From NCBI RefSeq assembly GCF_040605455.1, contig NZ_JBEXCV010000010.1, forward strand, positions 1 to 64,000: DNA of 64,000 bases. The letters run 5' to 3'. Below are positions 51,293 to 59,899 of this stretch, piece after piece (within the stretch, counting starts at the first letter, position 1; each line of letters begins with the position of its first letter). The position numbers and the translations under genes were made by a program. Below the pieces are notes generated by a model. That model was not told the origin of the DNA and made no database searches. It was given only the letters and a program-made list of their open reading frames with translations. The stretch comes from Embleya sp040605455 (GTDB taxonomy: Bacteria; Actinomycetota; Actinomycetes; Streptomycetales; Streptomycetaceae).

Positions 51293-52833
51293 CGCCCCTC
51301 CCCCTCGGTCTCGTCCGCCTCGACGACCGCAGCCGCGGCCGCCGGACCTGTCGGGCGTACATCCGCCTGCGACGCACCCGCGGGCCCGCTCCGCTCCCGC
51401 ACCCACCAGTCCCGGAACGACTCCGCCGGCACCGCCGGGATCGACCGGCTGTCCGTCCAGGCCGCGCCCGGGCCGGGCGCCCGCTTGGGGATCAGCTTGC
51501 GCGAGCGCGCGGCGACCCGCTGTACCCGGCGCAGTCGCCCGGGATCGTCGAGCACCCACTCGGCCACCCGCATCGCCGCCTTCTCCGCGCGGTGACCGCC
51601 GCCCTCGACCACCTGCTCGCGCAGATGCACCAGCACCTCGGGGATGTCGATCGCGACCGGGCACACCTCGTAGCAGGCACCGCACAGAGAGGACGCGTAC
51701 GGCAGCGACGCGGTCTGCGCGTCCACCTTCGCGGTCGCAACGCCGCCCAGCTGCGGCACCAGGATCGCGCCGATCGGACCGGGGTACACCGACCCGTACG
51801 CGTGTCCGCCGGTGCGCTCGTACACCGGACACACGTTCAGGCAGGCCGAGCAGCGGATACAGCGAAGCGCCTGCCGGCCGGTTCGATCCGCCAGCACGTC
51901 GGTCCGGCCGTTGTCGAGCAGCACCAGGTGAAAGGCCTGCGGGCCGTCGCCGGGTGTGACCCCCGTCCACATCGAGGTGTAGGGGTTCATCCGCTCGCCG
52001 GTCGAACTCCTCGGCAGCAATTGCAGGAACACCTCCAGATCGGCCCAGGTCGGCACCACCTTCTCGATCCCGACCACCGAGATGAGCGTCTCGGGCAGGG
52101 TCAGGCACATCCGCCCGTTGCCCTCCGACTCGACCACCACGAGCGTGCCGGTCTCGGCGACGACGAAGTTGGCGCCGGAGACCGCGACCTTCGCGGACAG
52201 GAAACGCTCGCGCAGGTGTCGCCGCGCGGCCTCGGCCAGCGCGGCCGGCTCGTCGGTCAGGCCGGCCGGTGCCGGCACCCCCCATTCGCCCATCTCGCGG
52301 ACGAAGATCTCCCGGATCTCGGCCCGATTGCGGTGGATGGCGGGCACCAGGATGTGCGACGGCAGATCCTCGCCCAGTTGCACGATCAGCTCGGCCAGAT
52401 CGGTCTCGTAGGCCCGGATGCCCTCGGCGGCGAGCGCCTCGTTGAGCCCGATCTCCTGGGTGACCATCGACTTGACCTTGACCACCTCGGTCTCGCCGGT
52501 GGCCCGGACCAGGTCGGCGACGATCCGGTTCGCCTCGACGGCGTCGGCGGCCCAGTGCACGGTGCCGCCGGCGGCGGTGACCGCCGCCTCGACCGCGAGC
52601 AGATGTTCGTCGAGCCGGCGCAGCGTGCGGTCCTTGATCGCCGCGCCGGCCGCGCGCAGTTCGGCCCAGTCGGCGAGTTCGTCCACCACCAGGGCCCGCT
52701 TGTCTCGGATTGTATGGGTGGCTTTGCGCAGATTGTGCCGCAGTTGGGCATCGCCGACCGCGGCCCGGGCGGCCTGCGGGAACGGAGGCATGCCGACGAA
52801 GGTTGCGCCCGTCGGCGGAACGGCCTTGCTCAT
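51289..52833 (-). CDS. lutB: Lactate utilisation iron-sulphur protein B
   Basis: A 514-residue protein. An N-terminal LUD domain (VKVKSMVTQEIGLNEAL; VVAETGTLVVVESEGNGRM) is followed by two 4Fe-4S clusters ligated by CIRCSACLNVCP and CGACYEVCP. A C-terminal extension after about residue 440 is variable. Works with LutA and LutC. Starts ATGA over the lutA stop. Confidence 0.93.
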   Translation of the reverse strand: MSKAVPPTGATFVGMPPFPQAARAAVGDAQLRHNLRKATHTIRDKRALVVDELADWAELRAAGAAIKDRTLRRLDEHLLAVEAAVTAAGGTVHWAADAVEANRIVADLVRATGETEVVKVKSMVTQEIGLNEALAAEGIRAYETDLAELIVQLGEDLPSHILVPAIHRNRAEIREIFVREMGEWGVPAPAGLTDEPAALAEAARRHLRERFLSAKVAVSGANFVVAETGTLVVVESEGNGRMCLTLPETLISVVGIEKVVPTWADLEVFLQLLPRSSTGERMNPYTSMWTGVTPGDGPQAFHLVLLDNGRTDVLADRTGRQALRCIRCSACLNVCPVYERTGGHAYGSVYPGPIGAILVPQLGGVATAKVDAQTASLPYASSLCGACYEVCPVAIDIPEVLVHLREQVVEGGGHRAEKAAMRVAEWVLDDPGRLRRVQRVAARSRKLIPKRAPGPGAAWTDSRSIPAVPAESFRDWWVRERSGPAGASQADVRPTGPAAAAAVVEADETEGEGR

Positions 52834-53570
52834 GCCGGCTCCTTCTCGGTGGAGGCCAGGATTTCCGCGAGGTGCAGGACCCGCATCCCGGTGCGCTGAC
52901 GGTCCATCAGGCCGCCGATGTGCATCAGGCACGAGTTGTCCGCCGCGCACAACACCTCGGCTCCGGTACCAGCCGCGTGCCGGACCTTGTCGGCGCCCAT
53001 CGCGGTGGACACGTCCGGGTTCTTGACCGCGAAGGTGCCGCCGAAGCCGCAGCACTCCTGTTCGCCGGGCAAGCCGAGCAGTTCCAGGCCGCGTACCTCG
53101 CGCAGCAGCGCGGTCGGCCGGTCGCCGAGCTTCATCAGACGCCGCGAGTGGCACGTGGGGTGATAGGCGACCTTGTGCGGGAAGTAGGCGCCGACGTCGG
53201 TGACGCCGAGCACGTCGACGATGAACTCGGTGAGGTCGTACACCTTCGGAACCACCGCCGCGACGTCGGCCGCGAGGGTGGGGTCCTGGGCTCGGGCGGC
53301 GGCGCGCGGGTGGTTGTCCCGGATCATCGCCCCGCACGACCCGGACGGGGTGACCACCGCGTCGTAGCCCGCGAAGGTGTCCGCGAACCGGCGGACCATC
53401 GGCTCGATCCGCGGGCCGTAGCCGGTGTTCCAGTGCATCTGTCCGCAGCAGGTCTGGGCAAGCGGGAAGTCGACCTCGCAGCCCAATCGCTCCAGGAGGC
53501 GGACGACGGCCCGACCCGTGCGGGGGTACAGGGTGTCGTTCACACAGGTGATGAACAGCCCGACGCGCAT
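52830..53570 (-). CDS. lutA: Lactate utilisation protein A (CCG domain)
   Basis: A 246-residue protein with two cysteine-rich CCG repeats: TCCGQMHWNTGY (about residue 40) and ECCGFGGTFAVKNPD (about 175), each preceded by a further Cys cluster. These bind a noncubane iron-sulphur centre in the heterodisulphide reductase family. First gene of lutABC. ATG has GAGGAGG eight bases upstream. Confidence 0.93.
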   Translation of the reverse strand: MRVGLFITCVNDTLYPRTGRAVVRLLERLGCEVDFPLAQTCCGQMHWNTGYGPRIEPMVRRFADTFAGYDAVVTPSGSCGAMIRDNHPRAAARAQDPTLAADVAAVVPKVYDLTEFIVDVLGVTDVGAYFPHKVAYHPTCHSRRLMKLGDRPTALLREVRGLELLGLPGEQECCGFGGTFAVKNPDVSTAMGADKVRHAAGTGAEVLCAADNSCLMHIGGLMDRQRTGMRVLHLAEILASTEKEPA

Positions 53571-53619
53571 GCGGGCGGCCTCCTCGCGGTTGGCGGGTCC
53601 GGATCGGGATGGATCAGGT

Positions 53620-53720
53620 TGAATGGTGACTGTTTGTCTTGATTCTCTTGGTTGTCTTGTTGCTTTTGGTTTCTTTGGTTGCTTGGTTGCCGGTGGTTCT
53701 GTCGGTTGCTGTCGGCCGGC
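53620..53720 (-). promoter_or_regulatory. A/C-rich (CAA-type) leader upstream of lutA
   Basis: About 100 bases are almost free of G on the minus strand (T/G only on the plus strand, with TTGGTT repeated). A lutA mRNA starting near the operator would carry this unstructured leader, in sharp contrast to surrounding GC-rich DNA. Confidence 0.55.
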
Positions 53721-53764
53721 GTGGCTCGGCGTCCTCGGATCCGACGTGTCCGACCCCGGATCGT

Positions 53765-53777
53765 GTGGTCTGACCAC
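53765..53777. promoter_or_regulatory. FadR/GntR-type operator
   Basis: GTGGTCTGACCAC contains TGGTCTGACCA, the consensus operator core of FadR-subfamily GntR regulators. It lies between lutA (195 bases) and the divergent GntR gene (90 bases). A partial second palindrome, CACACTGTGGTGTG, follows at 53775-53788. Confidence 0.85.
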
Positions 53778-53867
53778 ACTGTGGTGTGCACACGCTAAGG
53801 GCATGTCATGCTGTGCCACAAGACGCGGGCGTCGGCCCGCGCCCGGAATCGCGCCCGAGGAGCCCCT

Positions 53868-54593
53868 GTGAACGACGGCCCGGACTGGCGCCCGGTCAAG
53901 CGCGTGCGCGCGTTCGAGGAAGTCGTCGCGCAGATCGAGGAGCAGATCGCGACCGGCCGGCTGCGGGCGGGCGACAAGCTCCCGGGCGAGCGCGCACTCG
54001 CCGCCGCACTCGGGGTCAGCCGCCCGTCCGTGCGCGAGGCGATGCGGGTCCTGGAAGCCATGGGCGTCCTGGTCGCCAACACCGGCAGCGGCCCCGAGGC
54101 GGGCGCGATCCTGGCCGGATCGGCGGGCCCGGCGCTGACCGGTGTACTGGGACTGCACTTGGGCCTGGCCAACTTCGCGGTGGACGACGTGGTCGAGACC
54201 CGGCTGTTGATCGAGTCCTGGGCGGTCGAGGCCGCCGCACGGCACGCGAGCGAGGCCGACCTCGACCGGCTGCGCGCGATCGTGGCCGCGATGGACGCGC
54301 CGGATGTGTCAACGGAGCAATTCAACGAGCAGGACACCGAGTTCCACACGGCGATCGCCGAGTTGTCCGGCAATGCACTGGTCGCCACGTTCATGCGCGC
54401 GCTGCGCGACACGGTACGTCGGCACCAGCAGCGCGCGGTGGCCGAACTGGGCCCGGACACCGGGGCGTTGCGCGCGGATCACCGGGCGATCCTGGCCGCG
54501 ATCGAGGCCCGCGACCCGCGCGCGGCGGCCGAGGCTCTGGCCACCCACCTGCGCCGCGCCTATCCGCAGGTGACTCGGGGGCGGGGGCGCTGA
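53868..54593 (+). CDS. FadR-subfamily GntR transcriptional regulator
   Basis: A 241-residue regulator. N-terminal winged HTH (RLRAGDKLPGERALAAALG, SRPSVREAMRVLEAMG) at about 25-80 and a C-terminal FCD domain whose metal ligands are expected in DTEFHTAIAELSGN and DHRAIL. GTG at 53868 has GAGGAG six bases upstream. By position and operator it is the lactate-responsive LldR/LutR-like repressor of lutABC. Confidence 0.9.
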   Translation: MNDGPDWRPVKRVRAFEEVVAQIEEQIATGRLRAGDKLPGERALAAALGVSRPSVREAMRVLEAMGVLVANTGSGPEAGAILAGSAGPALTGVLGLHLGLANFAVDDVVETRLLIESWAVEAAARHASEADLDRLRAIVAAMDAPDVSTEQFNEQDTEFHTAIAELSGNALVATFMRALRDTVRRHQQRAVAELGPDTGALRADHRAILAAIEARDPRAAAEALATHLRRAYPQVTRGRGR

Positions 54594-54843
54594 CGCGCCG
54601 TGGGGGCGATGACCGGGGTGGGGCCGCATCGGGGGGCGGTGGCGCGGCTCGGGGGCCGGTGGGGCTAGCTGACGGATCGTCATTTGGCTTGTGGGGCACG
54701 GGGATCCGTGCGGGTGACCCCGGCTCCCGGTGAAATTCCGGCGGTCTTTAGGCCAGTCGAGGGTAAACCTTGAAACGCTCTGGCAACCCACCGCGTTCGC
54801 CCGGCATACTGCGCGGCAACGTACAGCGCAGGAGGTCGCGAGG

Positions 54844-56031
54844 ATGCTCGGGCACGACCGGATCGACGCGGAAACGTACCATCGGGACATCGTCCCGGGA
54901 TTGCTCATCGGTGAGCCCGGCAGACGGGCCGAGGCGGGCCTGCGGGGGCTCGACCCGCTCGGCATGCGGATCGGCGAGGGCGCGTGGACGTATCGTGCGC
55001 ACGACTCCCGGCTGCGGATCGTGGAGGGGATCGACCAGGACGCCACGTGCGTGGTGCGACTGTCCCCCGACGCGTGGACCGACCTGGTCACCCTGCTGCG
55101 CACCGCGGCGGCGCTCGCCATCGCGGGCGAGGTGCACACCGAACGCGGCAGTGTGCACGACCTGTTCCGCTGGGAGCCAGTGCTGCGAGCGCTCTATCAG
55201 GGCATCGAGATCCATCTCCCGCACGGCAAGGAAGTGTTCGATCGGCACGGTCGATCGGTGGACCCGGCTGCCGAACTGACACTCGATCACTCGGATCGCG
55301 AACTCGCCGACCATTTCGAGGCGACCGGGGTGATGCGGGTGCGCGGGGTGTTCTCCGCCGCCGAGATCGCCGTGTTCGAGGCCGAGGTGGATCGGCTCGC
55401 CGCCGCTGCCCGGCCGGACGACGACCGGTCCTGGTGGGCGGAGCGCGAGAGCGGCGAGCAGGTGTTGTGCCGGATCGTCTACGCGAGCGAGCGCTCGGCG
55501 CCGATCGGCGCGCTGGCCCACGACCCGCGCCTGGTCCGGCTGGCCACGCTGGTGCACGAGGATCTCGTGGCGTCGACGGACCGGATGGAGGGGATCTCGG
55601 TCCTGCTCAAGCCGCCCGGTCGACTCAAGGGCCTGGCGAACATCCCGTGGCACACCGATTGCGGGCTCGGCGGCCATCACATCATGTGCCCGTCGGTGGC
55701 CATCGGCATCCAACTGACCGGCTCCTCCGCCGAGAACGGCTACCTGGAGGCGATCCCGGGCTCACAGGGCCGCACCTGCCCGCAGCCGAGCGCCGCCGAC
55801 CTGGCCGAACTGCCGCACCTGACGGTGCCCACCGATCCGGGCGACGTGACGGTGCACATGACGGACGTGCTGCACGCCTCCCCCGCGCCCGCGGGCGAGG
55901 GCGGGCGACGCACGATGTACGTCACCTTCCATCCGCCGACTCTGTTCGAGCAGGTCGGTCCGGGCGAGGCGGTCAACGACCTGATCCGCAGTCGCAGCGC
56001 GGGCGAATTGGAGGCCGGGCTGGGGCGTTGA
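54844..56031 (+). CDS. PhyH-family iron/2-oxoglutarate dioxygenase with N-terminal extension
   Basis: A 395-residue protein. The C-terminal part (from about 150) is a phytanoyl-CoA dioxygenase-like barrel: His270-x-Asp272 in WHTDCGLGGHH, distal His344 in DVLHASP and a basic pair at 355-356 for 2-oxoglutarate. The first 140 residues contain CVVRLSPDAWTDLVTLLRT and EVHTERGSVHDLF, which resembles an SCP2-type lipid-carrier fold. Fusion would fit a hydroxylase for hydrophobic acyl or sterol substrates. ATG at 54844 has AGGAGG eight bases upstream. Confidence 0.78.
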   Translation: MLGHDRIDAETYHRDIVPGLLIGEPGRRAEAGLRGLDPLGMRIGEGAWTYRAHDSRLRIVEGIDQDATCVVRLSPDAWTDLVTLLRTAAALAIAGEVHTERGSVHDLFRWEPVLRALYQGIEIHLPHGKEVFDRHGRSVDPAAELTLDHSDRELADHFEATGVMRVRGVFSAAEIAVFEAEVDRLAAAARPDDDRSWWAERESGEQVLCRIVYASERSAPIGALAHDPRLVRLATLVHEDLVASTDRMEGISVLLKPPGRLKGLANIPWHTDCGLGGHHIMCPSVAIGIQLTGSSAENGYLEAIPGSQGRTCPQPSAADLAELPHLTVPTDPGDVTVHMTDVLHASPAPAGEGGRRTMYVTFHPPTLFEQVGPGEAVNDLIRSRSAGELEAGLGR

Positions 56032-56036
56032 GCCCG

Positions 56037-56061
56037 ACGGCCGGGCCCGGCCGCGGTCGGA
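56037..56061. terminator. GGCCGGGCCCGGCC palindrome between convergent genes
   Basis: A 14-bp perfect palindrome lies between the PhyH-like and STAS genes. It could be a short bidirectional terminator, though it has almost no loop. Confidence 0.35.
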
Positions 56062-56078
56062 TTCGCGGCGGCCCGCGC

Positions 56079-56474
56079 TCAGCGGCGCGGCGCGGCGGGG
56101 ACGGCCGCGGCTTCCACACTGAGGATGCGGTCCAAGTGGGTGATCCGCAGCACACGTGCGGGCTGCGGGCCGACACCGCACACCACGATGTCGCCGTCGC
56201 GGTCGCGCAGTCGGCGGTAGCCGTACACCAGGCTGCCCAGGCCGGACGAGTCGATGAACGGCACGCCCGAGAGGTCGATCCGCAGGCTGCGTGCGCCCTC
56301 GTCGACGAGGCGGTCCACCGCCTGCCGGAATACCGGCGCGGCCGTCATGTCCATGTCGCCCTGCACGGAGACCGTGCCACCGAGGTCGGGTTCCATCGCG
56401 GTGTGCACGACGCACGGCTTGGCCGAGAACGATGTGTGATCGACGTCGTCCGGTGGGAGATCGTCAAGGCTCAT
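56079..56474 (-). CDS. Anti-sigma factor antagonist (STAS domain) 1
   Basis: A 131-residue STAS protein. FIDSSGLGSL puts the phospho-acceptor at Ser76, aligned with Ser58 of SpoIIAA. The dephosphorylated form would bind an anti-sigma kinase and free a sigma factor. ATG at 56474 has GGTGGAG eight bases upstream. It is divergent from the PP2C phosphatase, its likely activator. No cognate kinase or sigma factor is in the window. Confidence 0.88.
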   Translation of the reverse strand: MSLDDLPPDDVDHTSFSAKPCVVHTAMEPDLGGTVSVQGDMDMTAAPVFRQAVDRLVDEGARSLRIDLSGVPFIDSSGLGSLVYGYRRLRDRDGDIVVCGVGPQPARVLRITHLDRILSVEAAAVPAAPRR

Positions 56475-56639
56475 GGGAGCACTCCACCTGATCAAGTGTC
56501 GGTTCGGTCGCGCGGTGCGCGACCGCTCGGTACGGTTCGCACGTCTCGGGAGAAAACTCCGCATCCCTCCCGGAAACGACACAACCGCATCGGCACCCTA
56601 CTCGTCGCGTCGGCCCCTCGTGGACCGTCTTCCCCTATA

Positions 56640-56666
56640 GGTGTGATTCCGGCGGAACCCACACCC
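56640..56666. promoter_or_regulatory. Imperfect palindrome in STAS1/PP2C divergent region
   Basis: GGTGTGATTCCG and CGGAACCCACACC form a hairpin or operator with one bulge, central in the 281-base gap between the divergent genes. It is a candidate shared regulatory site. Confidence 0.4.
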
Positions 56667-56755
56667 GGGCGACGTTTGCGGTCGTACCTTGAAGGTTGCG
56701 CGAGCGCCGGCGCGAGCCGGTTCGAAACGCACGGACGCAAGGGATTCCGTAGACC

Positions 56756-58486
56756 ATGACCGGACAACACCCCTCCGGCGACGAGCGGGGCAGCAACACG
56801 CAGGAGCCGGCCGCCGAGCGGCGGACCAACGGCTTCAAGCCGCCACGTGTCCCGGACGAGCCCGCGCCGCCCGCGTGGTCGCTCGGCGAGGTGCTCGAAC
56901 ACGGCGACACCGGCGTGGTCGTCTTCACGCCCGAGGGCACCGTGTGCTACCTCAACGCGGCGGCGGGGCGGCTGCTGCCGGATTGCGCCGTGGGCACGGC
57001 CCATCCGACGTTGCCCGCGACCGGTACCACCTGGCAGGGCGAGGTCTTCGACCGGCGCGTGCGCGGTCGGCGGGCGGTACTGGGCGACGGCCACTACGCG
57101 TGGTACATCCAGGACACCACCGCCGAACGACGGCGCGAGGACGCGCTGTTGGCCGAGCGCAGGCGCAAGGTCTTCCTCGCCGAGGCCGGTCGCCTGTTGT
57201 CCGCGACCACCCATCCGCGCCGACTCACCGATCTGGTGACCACGTTACCGGCACGCGAACTGGCCGACTGGGTGGCACTGTCCGTGCCGAGTATGGAGGA
57301 CGGCCGGCTGCGCACCACGTACGCACCCGCCACCGGCGCCCCGATCGCCCGGGTGACCACTGGTCTGGGGGCCGCGTGGACCGCGCCGGCAGGGGTCGGC
57401 CGGGTGCTGCGCACCCGACGGCAGGAGCTGCACCCGCTGATGGACCAGGCATTGCTCGCCCGGCTGGTGCCGGACGAGGCGGTCGCGGATCTGGTCGCGG
57501 TGGATGCCTGTTGCGCGCTGGTGGTTCCGGTGTACACCGACGACGACGCGCCCTCCGTACTGACGTTCGTGCGCTCGGCGACCTCGGACCCGTTCACCGA
57601 GGAGGAGATCTCGCTCGCCGTCGACTACGCCGAGCGGGTGGGCGTCGCGCTGCGCACCTCGCGGTTGTACGTCGAACAGGACCGGCGCACCATGTTGTTG
57701 GCCCAGGCGCTCGTACCCGGCCCGCTGCCGGAGGTGCCCGGCGCGCGGATCGCCGCACGCTATCGGCCCGTCGCGCTGACCGACGGTCTCGGTGGCGACT
57801 TCTACGCCGTGCACCCGACCCCGATCGACGGCACCTGGGCGTTCTCGGTCGGCGACGTGTGCGGACGGGGCACGCCGGTGGGCATGTTCAGCTCACGGTC
57901 GCTGCTGATCCTGCGCACCGCGGCGAACGCCGGCTGCGCGCCCGCGCAGCGCATGGCACTCCTGGACGCGGAGTTGACCCTCGGCGACCCTTCCCTCGTG
58001 CTCACCGCGATCACCGGCGACTGCTCGGTGCATCCCGACGGTTCGGCGCTGATCCGGCTGACCTGCGCCGGGCATCCACCGCCGCTGTGGATGGATCCGG
58101 CGGGTCGGGTACAGGCGATGGAGTTCACCGACCCACTCGTCGCGGGCATCCCGGGTACCGTGTTCGGCGAGCGGGAGTTGGCGCTGGCGCCGGGCTCGAC
58201 GCTGCTCCTGTACAGCGACGGGGTCACCGAGGCGCGCGACGCGGACGGCGAGGCATACGGCGTACAGGCGCTGCGGCACGACCTGGCGTCCTGCGCGGGC
58301 ATGCCGGTGGACGCGCTCGTGGAACGCCTGGAACAGCGGCTGATGGTGCGTCTGGGGGACGCCCCGGTCGTGGACGACGTGGTCCTGCTGGCCATTCACA
58401 TCCCCTACCGGGACGACGACGAGGCTCTGCCGACTCTGGTCGAGCTCGACTGCCCGGTTCCCGACGAACATCCGGACGGCGCATGA
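56756..58486 (+). CDS. PAS-GAF-PP2C (SpoIIE/RsbU-type) serine phosphatase
   Basis: A 576-residue cytoplasmic protein. PAS-like domain at about 41-123 (DTGVVVFTPEGTVCYLNAAA), a GAF-like region at about 140-305, and a PP2C domain at about 325-555. Metal ligands: Asp348 in GGDFY, Asp367 in VGDVCGRG, Asp488 in YSDGVTEARD and Asp540/Asp541 in VVDDVVLLAI. All PP2C aspartates are present, so it should dephosphorylate STAS antagonists. Stop overlaps the B12-binding gene start (ATGA), implying co-translation. Confidence 0.9.
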   Translation: MTGQHPSGDERGSNTQEPAAERRTNGFKPPRVPDEPAPPAWSLGEVLEHGDTGVVVFTPEGTVCYLNAAAGRLLPDCAVGTAHPTLPATGTTWQGEVFDRRVRGRRAVLGDGHYAWYIQDTTAERRREDALLAERRRKVFLAEAGRLLSATTHPRRLTDLVTTLPARELADWVALSVPSMEDGRLRTTYAPATGAPIARVTTGLGAAWTAPAGVGRVLRTRRQELHPLMDQALLARLVPDEAVADLVAVDACCALVVPVYTDDDAPSVLTFVRSATSDPFTEEEISLAVDYAERVGVALRTSRLYVEQDRRTMLLAQALVPGPLPEVPGARIAARYRPVALTDGLGGDFYAVHPTPIDGTWAFSVGDVCGRGTPVGMFSSRSLLILRTAANAGCAPAQRMALLDAELTLGDPSLVLTAITGDCSVHPDGSALIRLTCAGHPPPLWMDPAGRVQAMEFTDPLVAGIPGTVFGERELALAPGSTLLLYSDGVTEARDADGEAYGVQALRHDLASCAGMPVDALVERLEQRLMVRLGDAPVVDDVVLLAIHIPYRDDDEALPTLVELDCPVPDEHPDGA

Positions 58487-59478
58487 CGCACGTGGTCTCC
58501 GACGAACTCGACCTGTTCCTCGCGCACATCGGGCGGGCGGAGGAGGTCGAGGCACTGACCCTGGTCCGAAACCTGCTCGGCAAGGGCGTGCCCGGCGACC
58601 GGGTATTGACCGACCTGGTGATCCCGGCGCTGCGCACGGTGGGCGAGCGGTGGGCCACCGGCGAGTGGACCGTGGCGCGCGAACACGGCGCCTCGCACGT
58701 CACCGGTCGTGTGGTGCACCTGATCGCGGACGCGACGCCGCGGCCACGCTCCGCGTCCCGGGTCGTGGTCTGCTGCGCGCAGGGCGACTGGCACGGGCTG
58801 GCGTCCACGATCCTGGCCGCGCTGTTACGGGGACGCGGCATCGAGGCAATGGTCCTACCGCCGGGCACCGGCACGGGCGAACTGGCCCGGATATTGCCCG
58901 ACGCGGAGGCGGATTCGGTCGCGATCGGCTGCATGGTCTCCACCGCGCTGCCGGGCGCGCGGGCGATGGTCGAGGTGGCCCGGCGGGTCGGCGTACCGGT
59001 TCTGGTCGGCGGCCCGGGCTTCGGTCCGGACGGCCGGTGGGCGGGCGTGGTGGGCGCGAACGGCTGGGCGCAGGACGCCCGGCAGGCCGCCGACATGCTG
59101 GCGGGCCCGGACTGGCCCACGATCACCACCCCGGCACCTCGGCTGCGCCACCTCCCGGACGCCGCCCACGACGGCGTCGGTCTGTTGCGCACCCCACTGG
59201 TCGCGGCCGGCATGGCAGCCCTGGTCCCGATCGAGAGCGAGCGCTCGGACACCACACTGCGGGACGGGCTGGTGACCGCCGTCGACGCTCTCGCGGTTTC
59301 GCTCTTCCTCGACGACCACGTCCTCTTCGTCGACTTCACCCGGTGGTTCGCCGACGTCCTGGGCCACCGCCACGTCCCGAGGCAGGCCCTCGCCGCGGCG
59401 TACCGCGCCTTCGCCGCCCGTTTGGCGCACGTGCCGGGGGCGGGCGCCACGCTGAGGGTGGCGGGGGCGGTGCTGTAG
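58483..59478 (+). CDS. B12-binding protein with CarH-type light-sensor signature
   Basis: A 331-residue soluble protein. Residues 20-80 are a four-helix cap with Trp57-x9-Glu67-His68 (GERWATGEWTVAREH), the signature of CarH-type adenosylcobalamin photoreceptors. Residues 92-205 are a cobalamin-binding Rossmann domain: Asp102-x-His104 (lower ligand; the following Gly is Ala107), MVSTALPG and LVGGPGFG. It lacks the MerR HTH of CarH. A helical C-terminal part (about 225-325) is unassigned. Translational coupling to the PP2C phosphatase suggests it regulates that enzyme (inference). Confidence 0.83.
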   Translation: MTHVVSDELDLFLAHIGRAEEVEALTLVRNLLGKGVPGDRVLTDLVIPALRTVGERWATGEWTVAREHGASHVTGRVVHLIADATPRPRSASRVVVCCAQGDWHGLASTILAALLRGRGIEAMVLPPGTGTGELARILPDAEADSVAIGCMVSTALPGARAMVEVARRVGVPVLVGGPGFGPDGRWAGVVGANGWAQDARQAADMLAGPDWPTITTPAPRLRHLPDAAHDGVGLLRTPLVAAGMAALVPIESERSDTTLRDGLVTAVDALAVSLFLDDHVLFVDFTRWFADVLGHRHVPRQALAAAYRAFAARLAHVPGAGATLRVAGAVL

Positions 59479-59518
59479 CGGACCCGGGTCGGGGTTGGGC
59501 CGGGTGTCCCGCAACGGA

Positions 59519-59899
59519 TCAGCCCGCGGCGCTCAGGTCCTCGTCCGTCGGGGTGTCGTCACACAGGGCCTCGTCCAGGTCCGGGTGCACGTCGAAGAGG
59601 CGGCGCAGGCCGAGGGCGGTGAAGACGCGGTTGACGTGGTGGTCGTTGTTGCTGGGCATGACCAGCCGCAGGGTGCCGCCGGTGGAGCGGAGCAGGCGAC
59701 GGGCGGCGACCAGGGTGCCGATGCCGGTGGAGTCGAGGAATTCCACCTCGGTGAGTTCGAGGACGATCCGGTGGTCGCCGTCGGCGACCGCGCGTCTGAC
59801 GTGTTCGCGCAGCTCGGGGACGACCGCGTAGTCGACCTCCCCGAGCACGTGCAGCACGGTCCAGCCCTGGAGATCGTCCTTGATCACCTGAAGAGTCAC
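59519..59899 (-). CDS. Anti-sigma factor antagonist (STAS domain) 2
   Basis: A 126-residue STAS protein with FLDSTGIGTL; phospho-acceptor Ser57. GTG at 59899 fits the domain start (TLQVIKDDLQGWTVLHVLGE). It converges on the B12-binding gene, so the phosphatase/B12 pair is bracketed by two antagonists. A SigB-like promoter candidate lies about 250 bases upstream. Confidence 0.87.
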   Translation of the reverse strand: MTLQVIKDDLQGWTVLHVLGEVDYAVVPELREHVRRAVADGDHRIVLELTEVEFLDSTGIGTLVAARRLLRSTGGTLRLVMPSNNDHHVNRVFTALGLRRLFDVHPDLDEALCDDTPTDEDLSAAG

